From: Planctomycetota bacterium
Lineage (GTDB): Bacteria > Planctomycetota > Planctomycetia > Pirellulales > Lacipirellulaceae
DNA: 64,000 bases
Assembly (NCBI GenBank): GCA_029781135.1
Contig: JAKOXH010000058.1
Span: forward strand, 52,778-116,777
Reading direction: 5' to 3'
Position numbers and translations under genes: made by a program
Shown here: positions 16,152 to 24,533 of the stretch, piece by piece
Layout of the letters: every line of letters starts with the position of its first letter
Position numbering within the stretch: the first letter of the stretch is position 1
Notes under the pieces: generated by a model
Databases searched by the model: none
Told to the model about the DNA's origin: nothing
The model's input: the letters and a program-made list of their open reading frames with translations, nothing else

Positions 16152-18592
16152 GCGGACGAGTACCGAACGCCGTTGCCGATTGGCTGGGCCTCAATGTACC
16201 CACCGGCGGCGACGGTGCCACCTGGCAGCTCGATTCGGCGTGGCACTGGGCGCCGTGGGCGACGCTATTGCTAGTAATTGCCGCCGTTGCCTGGACAGCC
16301 GTTCTGTATGCCCGTGAATCGAGCAGCGTGGACCGGCCCTACCGCATGCTCCTGGCGGCGCTGCGACTGGCCGCCCTTGGAATTCTGCTTAGCATCTTGG
16401 CCCAATGGGCGATCGTCGTGCGCATCACTGGTTCGCCGTCCATCGCCGTAGTCGTCGATCGCTCCGCCAGCATGGGCATCGCCGATCAATACGATGACGC
16501 TGCACTAGCCGAAAACATCAAATCGCAGCTTTCCGCCAGTGGCCTCACGGAACCAAGCCGCATCAACCAGGCGAAGTCGTTGCTCTTGCACGATGATGCC
16601 CGTTGGTTGAAAGACCTTAACGCACGCTACCGATCAGAATGGTATTGGCTCGCAGGCGGAATCGAGCACGCTTCATCTGACCGTGACGCTCAACGCCTCG
16701 CCAACGCCATTCGCGAGTTGAAAACCGATAGCGCGGACAGCAACGCCACGCGCCTGGGCGATGGCCTCAAACAAGTGCTCACCGATTTTCGCGGCTCGCC
16801 GCCCGCTGCGATCGTCGTGCTGACCGATGGCGTCGTCACCGAAGGTGTTCCGCTTTCGGGTGCGGCCGACAACGCCCGTCAGCGCGGCGTGCCGCTGTTC
16901 ACCGTTGGCCTCGGTCGCGACGCCCCACCGCGGGATATCGAATTAACCGACGTGCTGGTCGATGACGTCGTGTTCGCGAACGATCTCGTCATCTTTCAAG
17001 CGCAAGTGAAAGCGAGTGGCCTGGAAGGACAGACCGCCAAAGTATCGCTGTTTCGCGACGGTGTCGCCCAACCAATCGCATCGCAAGAGATCAAATTGCC
17101 AGCGGCTGGCCAATCGCTCAGCGTGCGACTAACCGACCGCCCCACGAAGCCAGGCACGATCAAGTACACCGTTGAAATTGCGGTGCGCGAGGATGAAATC
17201 AATAAGGAGAACAATCGCCAACAGCGCACCGTAACCGTTCGCGATGACACCATTCACGTCCTCTTGGCCCACGGCTATCCCAGTTACGAGTTCCGGTTCT
17301 TGAAAACGCTGCTGGAACGCGATCGCACTGTGAAGCTCTCGACGTTCTTGCAGGACGCCGATGCGGCCTATGCGGAACAGGATAAGACGGCCTTGCTCAG
17401 CTTTCCCGTCGATCGCAACGAATTGTTCAACTACGACGTTCTTATCTTCGGCGATCTCGATCCGCAACTCATGCCGCGGGCCACATGGACGAATTTGCGC
17501 GCGTTCGCCACGGAGAAGGGCGGGGGAATGGCCTTCCTCGCGGGGCCACGCTTTCTGCCATGGCGATATCAAGATAACTCGGATGTTACCAGTCTGCTGC
17601 CAATCGATATCCAGTCGCTGCCACGCGACCCCAACTTGCCGGCCGCCATAACCAACGGTTTCCGCGTTCGTCCGACCGCCCTCGGGCTACAAAATCCGGC
17701 ACTCCAACTCGGCGATTCGCCAGTCGAAACTGAGAAAATTTGGACTGAACTTGCGCCGTTGTATTGGTTGTTTCCCATTACGGCTCTCAAACCAGGGGCG
17801 CAAGTTCTAGCTGAAGGACCCGTTATGCCCGAGTTGAGTGGCGATTTGCCAGCGGCTCCCACCACTCAATCCGCAATCCGAAATCCCCAATCCGCAATTC
17901 CGGTCGTCTGCTTCCAGTATGTCGGCGCCGGGCGCGTCGAGTTTCTGGCTGTCGATTCCACGTGGCGCTGGCGAATCGGCGTGGGCGACACCTACTTCTC
18001 GCGATTTTGGGTGCAAACCATTCGCTTTCTGGCTCGCGGCAAATTGAATCAGGGCCGCGGCGCGCAACTCACTTCCGATCGCCGCGAATATCGCCGCGGT
18101 GAAACAGCTCAACTGCGTCTGCGGTTTCTCGATGAGCGTTTGGCACCCGTCGGCGACGAAGCCAAAGCGATGATCGAAGCAACCGGCCAAGAACGCCGAC
18201 AAGTGAGTCTCCGTCGTAATCCCGCGACGGAGGGCGTGTTCGAAGCAACATTGCCCGATCTCCGCGATGGCCAATACGAAATCTTGCTCGCCGAGCCGAA
18301 AATTGCCGGCACCCCACCGACCACTCGATTCACCGTCACCGCGCCGCCCGGCGAATTCGCCCGTCCCGAGATGGATGCCGCCGCCCTGCGTGCCGCCGCC
18401 GAAACAACCCGCGGCAAGTTCTATACGTTCGCCGATGCCGACCAACTGCTCGCCGGCTTGCCCCCTGGCCACCGCGTGCCGATCGAAAACCTGCCGCCGA
18501 TTCCCATTTGGAACCGCTGGTGGTTGTTGTTGGCGTTTTTGAGTTGCCTTACGACCGAATGGATCCTCCGCAAGCGAAAGGGGATGATGTAG
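16148..18592 (+). CDS. Large vWA/GATase-like membrane protein (cluster A)
   Basis: 814 residues. Two membrane helices near residues 35-55 and 70-97, then a vWA domain with metal site DRSAS in VVVDRSASMG near residue 103, an immunoglobulin-like region, and a class I amidotransferase-like fold with YPSYEFRFLKTLLERD near residues 378-393 and FNYDVLIFGDLDP. No amidotransferase cysteine triad is evident. A final membrane helix sits near the C-terminus (WWLLLAFLSCLTTEWIL). A short dispersed repeat has been translated as TTQSAIRNPQSAIP around residue 575. Overlaps the BatA-like gene (ATGA). Paralogue of the 873-residue protein at 37014-39635. Confidence 0.88.
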   Translation: MSGRVPNAVADWLGLNVPTGGDGATWQLDSAWHWAPWATLLLVIAAVAWTAVLYARESSSVDRPYRMLLAALRLAALGILLSILAQWAIVVRITGSPSIAVVVDRSASMGIADQYDDAALAENIKSQLSASGLTEPSRINQAKSLLLHDDARWLKDLNARYRSEWYWLAGGIEHASSDRDAQRLANAIRELKTDSADSNATRLGDGLKQVLTDFRGSPPAAIVVLTDGVVTEGVPLSGAADNARQRGVPLFTVGLGRDAPPRDIELTDVLVDDVVFANDLVIFQAQVKASGLEGQTAKVSLFRDGVAQPIASQEIKLPAAGQSLSVRLTDRPTKPGTIKYTVEIAVREDEINKENNRQQRTVTVRDDTIHVLLAHGYPSYEFRFLKTLLERDRTVKLSTFLQDADAAYAEQDKTALLSFPVDRNELFNYDVLIFGDLDPQLMPRATWTNLRAFATEKGGGMAFLAGPRFLPWRYQDNSDVTSLLPIDIQSLPRDPNLPAAITNGFRVRPTALGLQNPALQLGDSPVETEKIWTELAPLYWLFPITALKPGAQVLAEGPVMPELSGDLPAAPTTQSAIRNPQSAIPVVCFQYVGAGRVEFLAVDSTWRWRIGVGDTYFSRFWVQTIRFLARGKLNQGRGAQLTSDRREYRRGETAQLRLRFLDERLAPVGDEAKAMIEATGQERRQVSLRRNPATEGVFEATLPDLRDGQYEILLAEPKIAGTPPTTRFTVTAPPGEFARPEMDAAALRAAAETTRGKFYTFADADQLLAGLPPGHRVPIENLPPIPIWNRWWLLLAFLSCLTTEWILRKRKGMM
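17866..17900 (+). repeat. AATCCGC-type repeat inside a coding sequence
   Basis: Tandem-like copies of CAATCCGCAATCC in frame within the vWA gene, giving TQSAIRNPQSAI. The same unit is seen at 27705-27734 and 29704-29731 at gene 5' ends. Confidence 0.7.
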
Positions 18593-18657
18593 TTGGCCCC
18601 AGACCGAATTGCGACTGTTCCAGTATAGACTTGACGGCAGGTGCCGGCAGCGAGTTG

Positions 18658-18682
18658 CGAGGTGCGAGAACGGCGCACCTCG
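18658..18682 (+). repeat. Short hairpin between vWA gene and DUF4175-like gene
   Basis: Stem CGAGGTGCG/CGCACCTCG with a seven-base loop, followed by tandem TCGTAGC units, in the 142-base gap. No U-run follows, so it is listed as a repeat and not as a terminator. Confidence 0.55.
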
Positions 18683-18734
18683 TAGCTCGTAGCTCGCGCC
18701 TCGCCGCTATCCCGCATCCTCACCCCTCCCTCAC

Positions 18735-21700
18735 ATGCACCCCGTAACGCAAAAGATCGACAACCTTCGCCGCCAACTGCTCTGGCGTCGCCGAGTAACG
18801 GCCGCGTGTTGGGTGTTCGCTGCCGCGGTTGGGGCAGCGTTCGTGCTGGGCTTGGCCGATTACTGGATACATTTCCAAGACACCGGCCTACGAATCATGG
18901 CTACCTCGGCCTTCGTGCTTTTCGTGGCCTGGGTCATGTATCGATTTTGGTACATTCCCGGTCGTGGGCGCTTACGAATGCTCGATGTGGCACGTCGCGT
19001 CGAATCCCATTTCCCGCAGTTGCACGATGCCCTCGCCAGCGCCATCGAATTCCTTGGTCAGTCCGAGGATGACCAACTAGCCGGCTCGGCCCAACTGCGC
19101 CGCTTGGTTGTCGCTCGCGCGCAGAGCGAAGTCGAGGCTCTACCGTTAGGCGATGTCATCGATCATCGGCCGTTACGCCGTGCCGCAATCGTCTGTGGAA
19201 TCGGAGTTGTTCTCGCTGCCACGTGTTTGCTCATGGATCCAAACTCAGTCCGCACGGCCGTTACCCGCTTGGTCGCCCCGCTTGGTCCGACGCAGTGGCC
19301 GCGTCAGCATCAGCTCGCGTTCCGCAATTTGCCCGAGCGCGTGGCCGCGGGCGATTCGTTGGAAATTGAAGTCGTTGACGAAGCCGGCCAACTGCCCGAG
19401 GACACTTGCCTCGAAATCGCCACACTCCACGATGGCGGCCGCGACGTAGCCAACGAACGGCTCGTGCGCACAGGCAACGCATTCATCGCCCGCAAGGAGA
19501 ACATTCAACGCTCGTTTGGCCTTCGCGCCCACGGCGGCGATGATGACACCATGCCCTGGCAATGGGTCGAAGTGATCGAACCGCCGCGCCTTGAATCGCT
19601 GGAACTTAAGGTCCATCCACCCAAATATTCGGGCCTGCCGGTGACCGTCTCCGAGCGGCAACTCAACGTTCTCACCGGCAGCGGAATTGAAGTAAACGGA
19701 ACGACCAACAAGCCTGTCCGCGCCGCGCGAATTCTCCCCGAGGGTGACGGCCCAATTGCAGCAACGTTGACGACTACGTCCAGCGGCGAGCCCAACCGCT
19801 CCTTCCATATTGCCGCGGATCAATGGATTGCTCACAAAACCGGCACCTACCGCCTCGAACTCACCGACGACCACGGTGTCACCAGCACCGTGGGCCGCGG
19901 GAATCTAACCGTCGAGCCCGATCCGCCCCCGAGCGTTTCTTGGCGGCATCCGGCTGGAACGATCTATGTGTTGCCTTCCGCCGCTTTGCCCCTTGCGGTG
20001 CAAGTCAAAGACAATCTCGCCGTTCAAAATGTGAAGCTTGTTTACGAGCGCAACGATCGCTCGGAATCGGAGCGACGGAATTACCCCACGGAACCGGCCA
20101 TCGAAATCTACCGCGGCCCCGAACAGCCCCGCGCTCGCGAGAAAGCTGTTCCAGGCGACGGAGAGAATCGACTCGTCGAATTCACCTGGGACTTAACGTC
20201 CCTTAAAGTGCCGCCGGGGGCGCAGTTAACCGTCAATGCCGAGGCCCAAGACTACCGCCCCGGCACGGGCCGCACGGCAAGCCCGTTGAAGGTATTCGTC
20301 ATCAATCGCGAGCATTTGGAATCGCGGCTCGTCGAGCGGCAATCGCAAATCGTGCGGCAGCTTGAGCGAGCGCTTGCATTGCAGCGATCGACGCGCGACG
20401 ACATCCGCCGCCTCGAAATCGAAGAACGCGATGTCGGCAATCTCACAAAAACCAGTTGGGCAACGTTGCAGGGGGCCGAACTCAACCAACGCCGCGTTGG
20501 CCAAATCCTGGCGGACCCATCGGACGGAGCGATTTCCATCGTCCGGGCGATTCTGGATGAGCTCGCCATGAACCGGTTCGCCAACTCGTCGCTCGGCGAG
20601 TCGATGCAGGCCGTGGGCGCGGAGCTGCAACGGCTGGCCGACAATCCGCTGACCACCGCCGACCACAACTTGACGGAACTCCGCAAGACGCTTGAATCGG
20701 CCCGGCCCGCCAACACGCCAAGTGGCACTCGGAAGGACAACCCATCACAATTCGATGCCACAACTCAAGCCAACATTCAAACAGCGCTATCCGCAACCTC
20801 GACCGCGCAAGATGAAGTGGTTGCATCCGTGGAACGACTGATCGCCGAGCTGAGTGGCAAGGTCGACTACCGTCGCATCGCTCAATTGCTGGCCGAATTG
20901 CGGCAAGATCAAATCACTCACGAAAAGAATGCCCGCGCCGATATCGGCCTGGGAACCGTCGCGCTGCAGCTGAGCGAACTTTCGCGAACGCAACACGCGA
21001 GTCTCAATGCAGCCTCCGCGAGCGAAGCGGCGATTGCCGAGCGGTATGCCAAAATCGAACAGTCGCTCACGCAACTTGCCCAGCAAATGAATAAGGAAAA
21101 TGACCCGATGGCGATCGCGGTGGGCGATGCCGCCGACCTTGCGCGGCAGCTCAACATCAACGCCGACATGCGACAATCCGCCGAGGATCTCAAGGAGAAT
21201 CGCGTCGGCCCGGCGCTGGATCGTGAAGTCGCAATCGCCGCACATTTGCTGAGATTGTTAAACACTCTGCGGAATGAACCGCCCGGCGAGCCACAGCAGG
21301 TGGCCGATAAACTTCGCGCCGCCGAGCAACAACTCGAAGCCGCGCGCCGCAACACCGCCGACCTGCACCAACAAATCGCCAACGCCGAAAATAAACCAGC
21401 GAATCCCACTCAGCAGCAGCGACTCGCCGCACAACAGAAATCGACACAACAATCCATCGAAAAGCTCTCCCACGAACTCGATCGCTTGCAGGCGAGGGAC
21501 GCCAGTCAGTCGGCCCACGACGCGGCCCAGAAACTCAGCAACGACAGTCCTCAGAAGCCAAGTTCCAGCCCACAAGTGCAGCAAGCCGAGAAGTCGCTCG
21601 AACAAGCGGCCCAGCAACTGGCCCAGCAGCGTCAGCAGGCCGAGGACGATTTGGCACTCGAATTCGTGAAGCGGTTTCAAGCGGCACTCACTCAAATGGT

Positions 21701-22328
21701 GGCGCGCCAGCAGCGAGTCGTACAGAAAACAATTGAAATAAATGCTGCGCGTGCACCAGCCGCTGTGCCAACTTCCGAACAACAAAAGCAAATAGCAGAG
21801 CTGGCGAACACGGAACGCCAGCTCTCGGACCAGGCCAAAGACCACCGCGAATTGCTGTTTGGCCTCGAAGCCGTTCGGCTCAGTCTGGAAGAAACCGAGC
21901 GACGTCTGCAGGCCGCCGCCAAGCTCCTGGACGCGCAAGATACCGGGCCAACCGCGCAAAACACGGAAGAACTCGCGCTGGATCGACTGGACGGCATGTT
22001 GCAGGCGTTCGCCCAAACAGCCAATGAAGCTGCACCGAAACCAAACACTCCGTCTGCGAACATCGCACCGGCCAATCCGCAACAGCAAGCGCAGCAACCC
22101 CAACGCCGCCCGACCTTCGAGCTTCTGCAAGTGAAAATGCTCCGCATGTTGCAAGCAGATTTGAACGCCCGCACTCAGCGTCTGCAAGACCGCGTGGCGT
22201 CCGCCAAACCAGCCGAGGCCTCGGCCCTGCGGCAGGAAGCACAAGATTTGTCGGCCGAACAGGGCCGGCTCGCCAAGCTGGTCGAATCGCTGCTACGAGG
22301 CGATAATGAAGAACACCCGCCAAAGTAA
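18735..22328 (+). CDS. DUF4175-like membrane protein fused to coiled-coil domain (cluster A)
   Basis: 1197 residues. Two membrane helices at about residues 22-43 and 54-73, a third near 151-168, and conserved ARRVESHFPQLHDALASAIE between them, resemble DUF4175-type proteins. A beta-rich extracytoplasmic part spans about 190-525. From about 540 to the end it is helical and coiled-coil, very rich in Gln, Ala and Glu. The last 70 residues (LLQVKMLRMLQADLNARTQR near the end) match the end of the cluster B coiled-coil protein, while the N-terminal half matches the neighbouring 760-residue protein. It is thus a fusion of two cluster B genes. It overlaps the next frame only if an upstream start for that gene is used. 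Confidence 0.85.
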   Translation: MHPVTQKIDNLRRQLLWRRRVTAACWVFAAAVGAAFVLGLADYWIHFQDTGLRIMATSAFVLFVAWVMYRFWYIPGRGRLRMLDVARRVESHFPQLHDALASAIEFLGQSEDDQLAGSAQLRRLVVARAQSEVEALPLGDVIDHRPLRRAAIVCGIGVVLAATCLLMDPNSVRTAVTRLVAPLGPTQWPRQHQLAFRNLPERVAAGDSLEIEVVDEAGQLPEDTCLEIATLHDGGRDVANERLVRTGNAFIARKENIQRSFGLRAHGGDDDTMPWQWVEVIEPPRLESLELKVHPPKYSGLPVTVSERQLNVLTGSGIEVNGTTNKPVRAARILPEGDGPIAATLTTTSSGEPNRSFHIAADQWIAHKTGTYRLELTDDHGVTSTVGRGNLTVEPDPPPSVSWRHPAGTIYVLPSAALPLAVQVKDNLAVQNVKLVYERNDRSESERRNYPTEPAIEIYRGPEQPRAREKAVPGDGENRLVEFTWDLTSLKVPPGAQLTVNAEAQDYRPGTGRTASPLKVFVINREHLESRLVERQSQIVRQLERALALQRSTRDDIRRLEIEERDVGNLTKTSWATLQGAELNQRRVGQILADPSDGAISIVRAILDELAMNRFANSSLGESMQAVGAELQRLADNPLTTADHNLTELRKTLESARPANTPSGTRKDNPSQFDATTQANIQTALSATSTAQDEVVASVERLIAELSGKVDYRRIAQLLAELRQDQITHEKNARADIGLGTVALQLSELSRTQHASLNAASASEAAIAERYAKIEQSLTQLAQQMNKENDPMAIAVGDAADLARQLNINADMRQSAEDLKENRVGPALDREVAIAAHLLRLLNTLRNEPPGEPQQVADKLRAAEQQLEAARRNTADLHQQIANAENKPANPTQQQRLAAQQKSTQQSIEKLSHELDRLQARDASQSAHDAAQKLSNDSPQKPSSSPQVQQAEKSLEQAAQQLAQQRQQAEDDLALEFVKRFQAALTQMVARQQRVVQKTIEINAARAPAAVPTSEQQKQIAELANTERQLSDQAKDHRELLFGLEAVRLSLEETERRLQAAAKLLDAQDTGPTAQNTEELALDRLDGMLQAFAQTANEAAPKPNTPSANIAPANPQQQAQQPQRRPTFELLQVKMLRMLQADLNARTQRLQDRVASAKPAEASALRQEAQDLSAEQGRLAKLVESLLRGDNEEHPPK

Positions 22329-22371
22329 TTCGCTGGGCGAGAATCCTGCCGCCTTCCTAGGAATTCCAATT

Positions 22372-23133
22372 ATGCGACGCGCTAGTTCGTTGATTGTTGC
22401 GGTTGTGGTCTTGTCGGCAGTGTCATCCTTCGCGCGGGCCAACGATTCGAGCCCCAGCGAATCGCTCGGTAACAAACTGCTCGACGACTTGAAAACAACT
22501 CCACTCGATCAGCCACCGGCGGCTCCGGCGGCCAAGAATCCGACGACTCAAGACGCAAACGTACCGTCGGAAATCAATTCACTCCCACCAAACACCGCTC
22601 AGCCAGTCGCCTCCGCCTTGGTGCCCTTGGTGCGCGTCCAGCAGGGAATGCAAAACGCCCAAACCATGCTGGCCCAACCTGGCATCGATACCCACGCCGG
22701 CAACGTCAAGCTCGCGAACTCCGTGCAACAAGAGGTCGTTTCGGAACTCGACAAGCTGATCGCCGAGCTTTCCAAAAAGTGTCAGTGTTGCGGTGGGGGG
22801 CAATGCAACAAGCCTCCGCAGCCGGGCGATTGCGACAAGCCCGGCCAACCCAAGCCCGGCAGCAAACCTGGTAGTGCCACCGTCCGCAGCCAATCGCCCG
22901 CTCACGATTCCAACGACCGCCTCGACCGCACGAACTCCCAGCCGGTCGACAAAGGCGATATAGTCGACGCCGTGAAACGCCTCTGGGGCCAGCTCCCCGA
23001 ACGCAGCCGCGCGCAAATGCTGCAATCATTTTCGGACGAGTTCTTGCCCAAATACGAACAAGAAATCGAACAGTACTACCGCCAGTTGAGTGCAGAGGGA
23101 GCCAAGAACAGTTCAGGCGAACCAATCAAGTGA
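22372..23133 (+). CDS. Small exported protein with EEYF-type C-terminus (cluster A)
   Basis: 253 residues from ATG 22372, which begins a signal peptide (MRRASSLIVAVVVLSAVSSF) and follows an AGGA about ten bases upstream. A start at 22306 would overlap the previous gene and lack a signal start. A Cys/Gly/Pro-rich linker (KKCQCCGGGQCNKPPQPGDC) lies near residues 145-165. The C-terminal motif RSRAQMLQSFSDEFLPKYEQ followed by EIEQYYRQLS recurs in the cluster B protein at 31159-32223 as REKAMQEIGREFPSHYRE, VIEEYFRRLA. Function unknown; conserved as the last core gene in both clusters. Confidence 0.8.
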   Translation: MRRASSLIVAVVVLSAVSSFARANDSSPSESLGNKLLDDLKTTPLDQPPAAPAAKNPTTQDANVPSEINSLPPNTAQPVASALVPLVRVQQGMQNAQTMLAQPGIDTHAGNVKLANSVQQEVVSELDKLIAELSKKCQCCGGGQCNKPPQPGDCDKPGQPKPGSKPGSATVRSQSPAHDSNDRLDRTNSQPVDKGDIVDAVKRLWGQLPERSRAQMLQSFSDEFLPKYEQEIEQYYRQLSAEGAKNSSGEPIK

Positions 23134-23591
23134 GCCAGGGCAATCCGTAAGAACATTCTCCGCGGCGAAACTCGCAGCGGTTCCACCGTTTCGTATTTGG
23201 CGGCCCGATCGCAAGAAATCTGGCTTATTCGCCAGTTCATTTTGTCGCACCCAAGGTGTGAAATAACTGTCCCGCCTTTCACGGGGTAAGCGCTGAATCC
23301 ATAGGACGAGCGACGTGGTTGTGACGAATTACCCCTCCCAACAAGACAACCTATTCGGCTACCCAGAGATAAAGCCGCTATTGCTTCAAATGCCGTGGCA
23401 GTAATGGGATAACACAGGAGTACTAGCTCGATAAGACTCAGCTCAACGACTTGGGGCATTCGACGGGCGTGGAAGATTTCTTAGTCTAATCGCCTCTGGA
23501 AATAGAATCCTGATCGCAACGTACCCCCCGCCCGAGATGGTGTCATGTTCGCTTTTTGCGAAACATTCAAACGCCGACATGAGAAAAATGC
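23134..23591. other. Gene-free stretch after cluster A
   Basis: About 460 bases with no credible reading frame on either strand. Short frames here lack coding-like composition and known motifs. A G-run follows at its right edge within the promoter spacer described next. No RNA gene was recognised. Confidence 0.6.
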
Positions 23592-23619
23592 TTGACGCGG
23601 GGGGGGCAGGGGGTACAAT
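23592..23619 (+). promoter_or_regulatory. Putative sigma-70 promoter for the PEP-CTERM gene
   Basis: TTGACG (23592-23597) and TACAAT (23614-23619) are separated by 16 bases, mostly G. The expected transcript would start about 105 bases before the PEP-CTERM start codon. The match is close to consensus, but spacing is one short of ideal. Confidence 0.5.
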
Positions 23620-23732
23620 CGCCATCAGCGGGACTGCACAACGATTAATGAGCTTTGCAGCGTTTGCGGTGCCATAGCGCGGCAATTCCGGGGTACTACA
23701 GCGTAAGGGACTTTTTTGCGGAGGTAGTTCTA

Positions 23733-24437
23733 ATGAGGTTGAAACATTGGAAGATCACTCTTGCGAGCGCAAGCTGTGCGCTGTTGCTCGCTTTTTCGCC
23801 TGGGTCATACGCAGCGACCATCATCAAGCTGAACCTCGGCAATGTAAGCCCAGATATTTCCATGAACGGCGCGGGTACCCTGGGTACTGCTTCGGATGGC
23901 AATGCGGCAACCGTCGGCGACCAAGACACCGACGTTGAATACACCAGCTTCCTGGAACCGATTCCAGATATTCTCACTGGCAATGCGTCGTATTCGATGG
24001 CAGGATTGCAGACCAGTGGCGCACCTCAATTGTTTGGCTCACTCGTCGTTCAAAATTTTTCCGGCGGTTCGATCAACTTGTATGACTCGGCCAACAACCT
24101 GTTGCTATCCGGTACCTTGAGCACGAGCACGCTTTCCGGTGTTGCCGGACCGCCGGGAACGGGCGGTTTGTTCACGACGGCGGTGGCCGCGGTCACGGGT
24201 GGCTCGCTTCAGCCCTTTATTTTGCCAAATACGCTGTCGCTTTCGATCAATCTGACGGATGTGAATGGTGGAGCGGGATTTCAGGTCCGTGGTGACGTAC
24301 TGGGCGCTTTTTCCGCGGATGCGTTCGTGAATATCGGTGGCGAGCCTGATCCGAATGGACATATCCCCGAGCCAGCAGCGATCTTGCTCCTAGCGGTTGC
24401 GGCTTCCGGATTGCTCGCCGTTCGCCGGCGCAGCTAA
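23733..24437 (+). CDS. PEP-CTERM sorted exported protein
   Basis: 234 residues. The start at 23733 has a strong GGAGGT eight bases upstream (23720-23725) and begins a signal peptide (MRLKHWKITLASASCALLLA). The middle is Gly/Ser/Asn/Thr-rich and beta-like without a recognised enzyme domain. The C-terminus is a complete PEP-CTERM sorting signal: PEPAAILLLAVAASGLLAVR followed by basic residues. Such proteins are handled by an exosortase, which is not encoded in this window. It has its own likely promoter and a terminator, so it is a single-gene unit between two convergent clusters. Confidence 0.88.
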   Translation: MRLKHWKITLASASCALLLAFSPGSYAATIIKLNLGNVSPDISMNGAGTLGTASDGNAATVGDQDTDVEYTSFLEPIPDILTGNASYSMAGLQTSGAPQLFGSLVVQNFSGGSINLYDSANNLLLSGTLSTSTLSGVAGPPGTGGLFTTAVAAVTGGSLQPFILPNTLSLSINLTDVNGGAGFQVRGDVLGAFSADAFVNIGGEPDPNGHIPEPAAILLLAVAASGLLAVRRRS

Positions 24438-24477
24438 AGTGAGGAGTTAAATCAGATTCAAACGAGGTGAAGAACGA

Positions 24478-24508
24478 AAGCCGGTGGCCCGTGGCCGCCG
24501 GCTTTTTT
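24478..24508 (+). terminator. Rho-independent terminator after PEP-CTERM gene
   Basis: Ten-pair stem AGCCGGTGGC/GCCGCCGGCT with loop CCGTG, followed by six T. It ends the plus-strand transcript 26 bases before the minus-strand stop at 24534. Confidence 0.85.
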
Positions 24509-24533
24509 CGTCAATCCGTTTAATGGACCGGGT

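Noticed and set aside
21258..22244. 328-residue minus-strand open frame
   Set aside because: Antisense to the coiled-coil part of the DUF4175-like protein; Leu/Gly-rich translation is an artefact of Gln/Ala codons.
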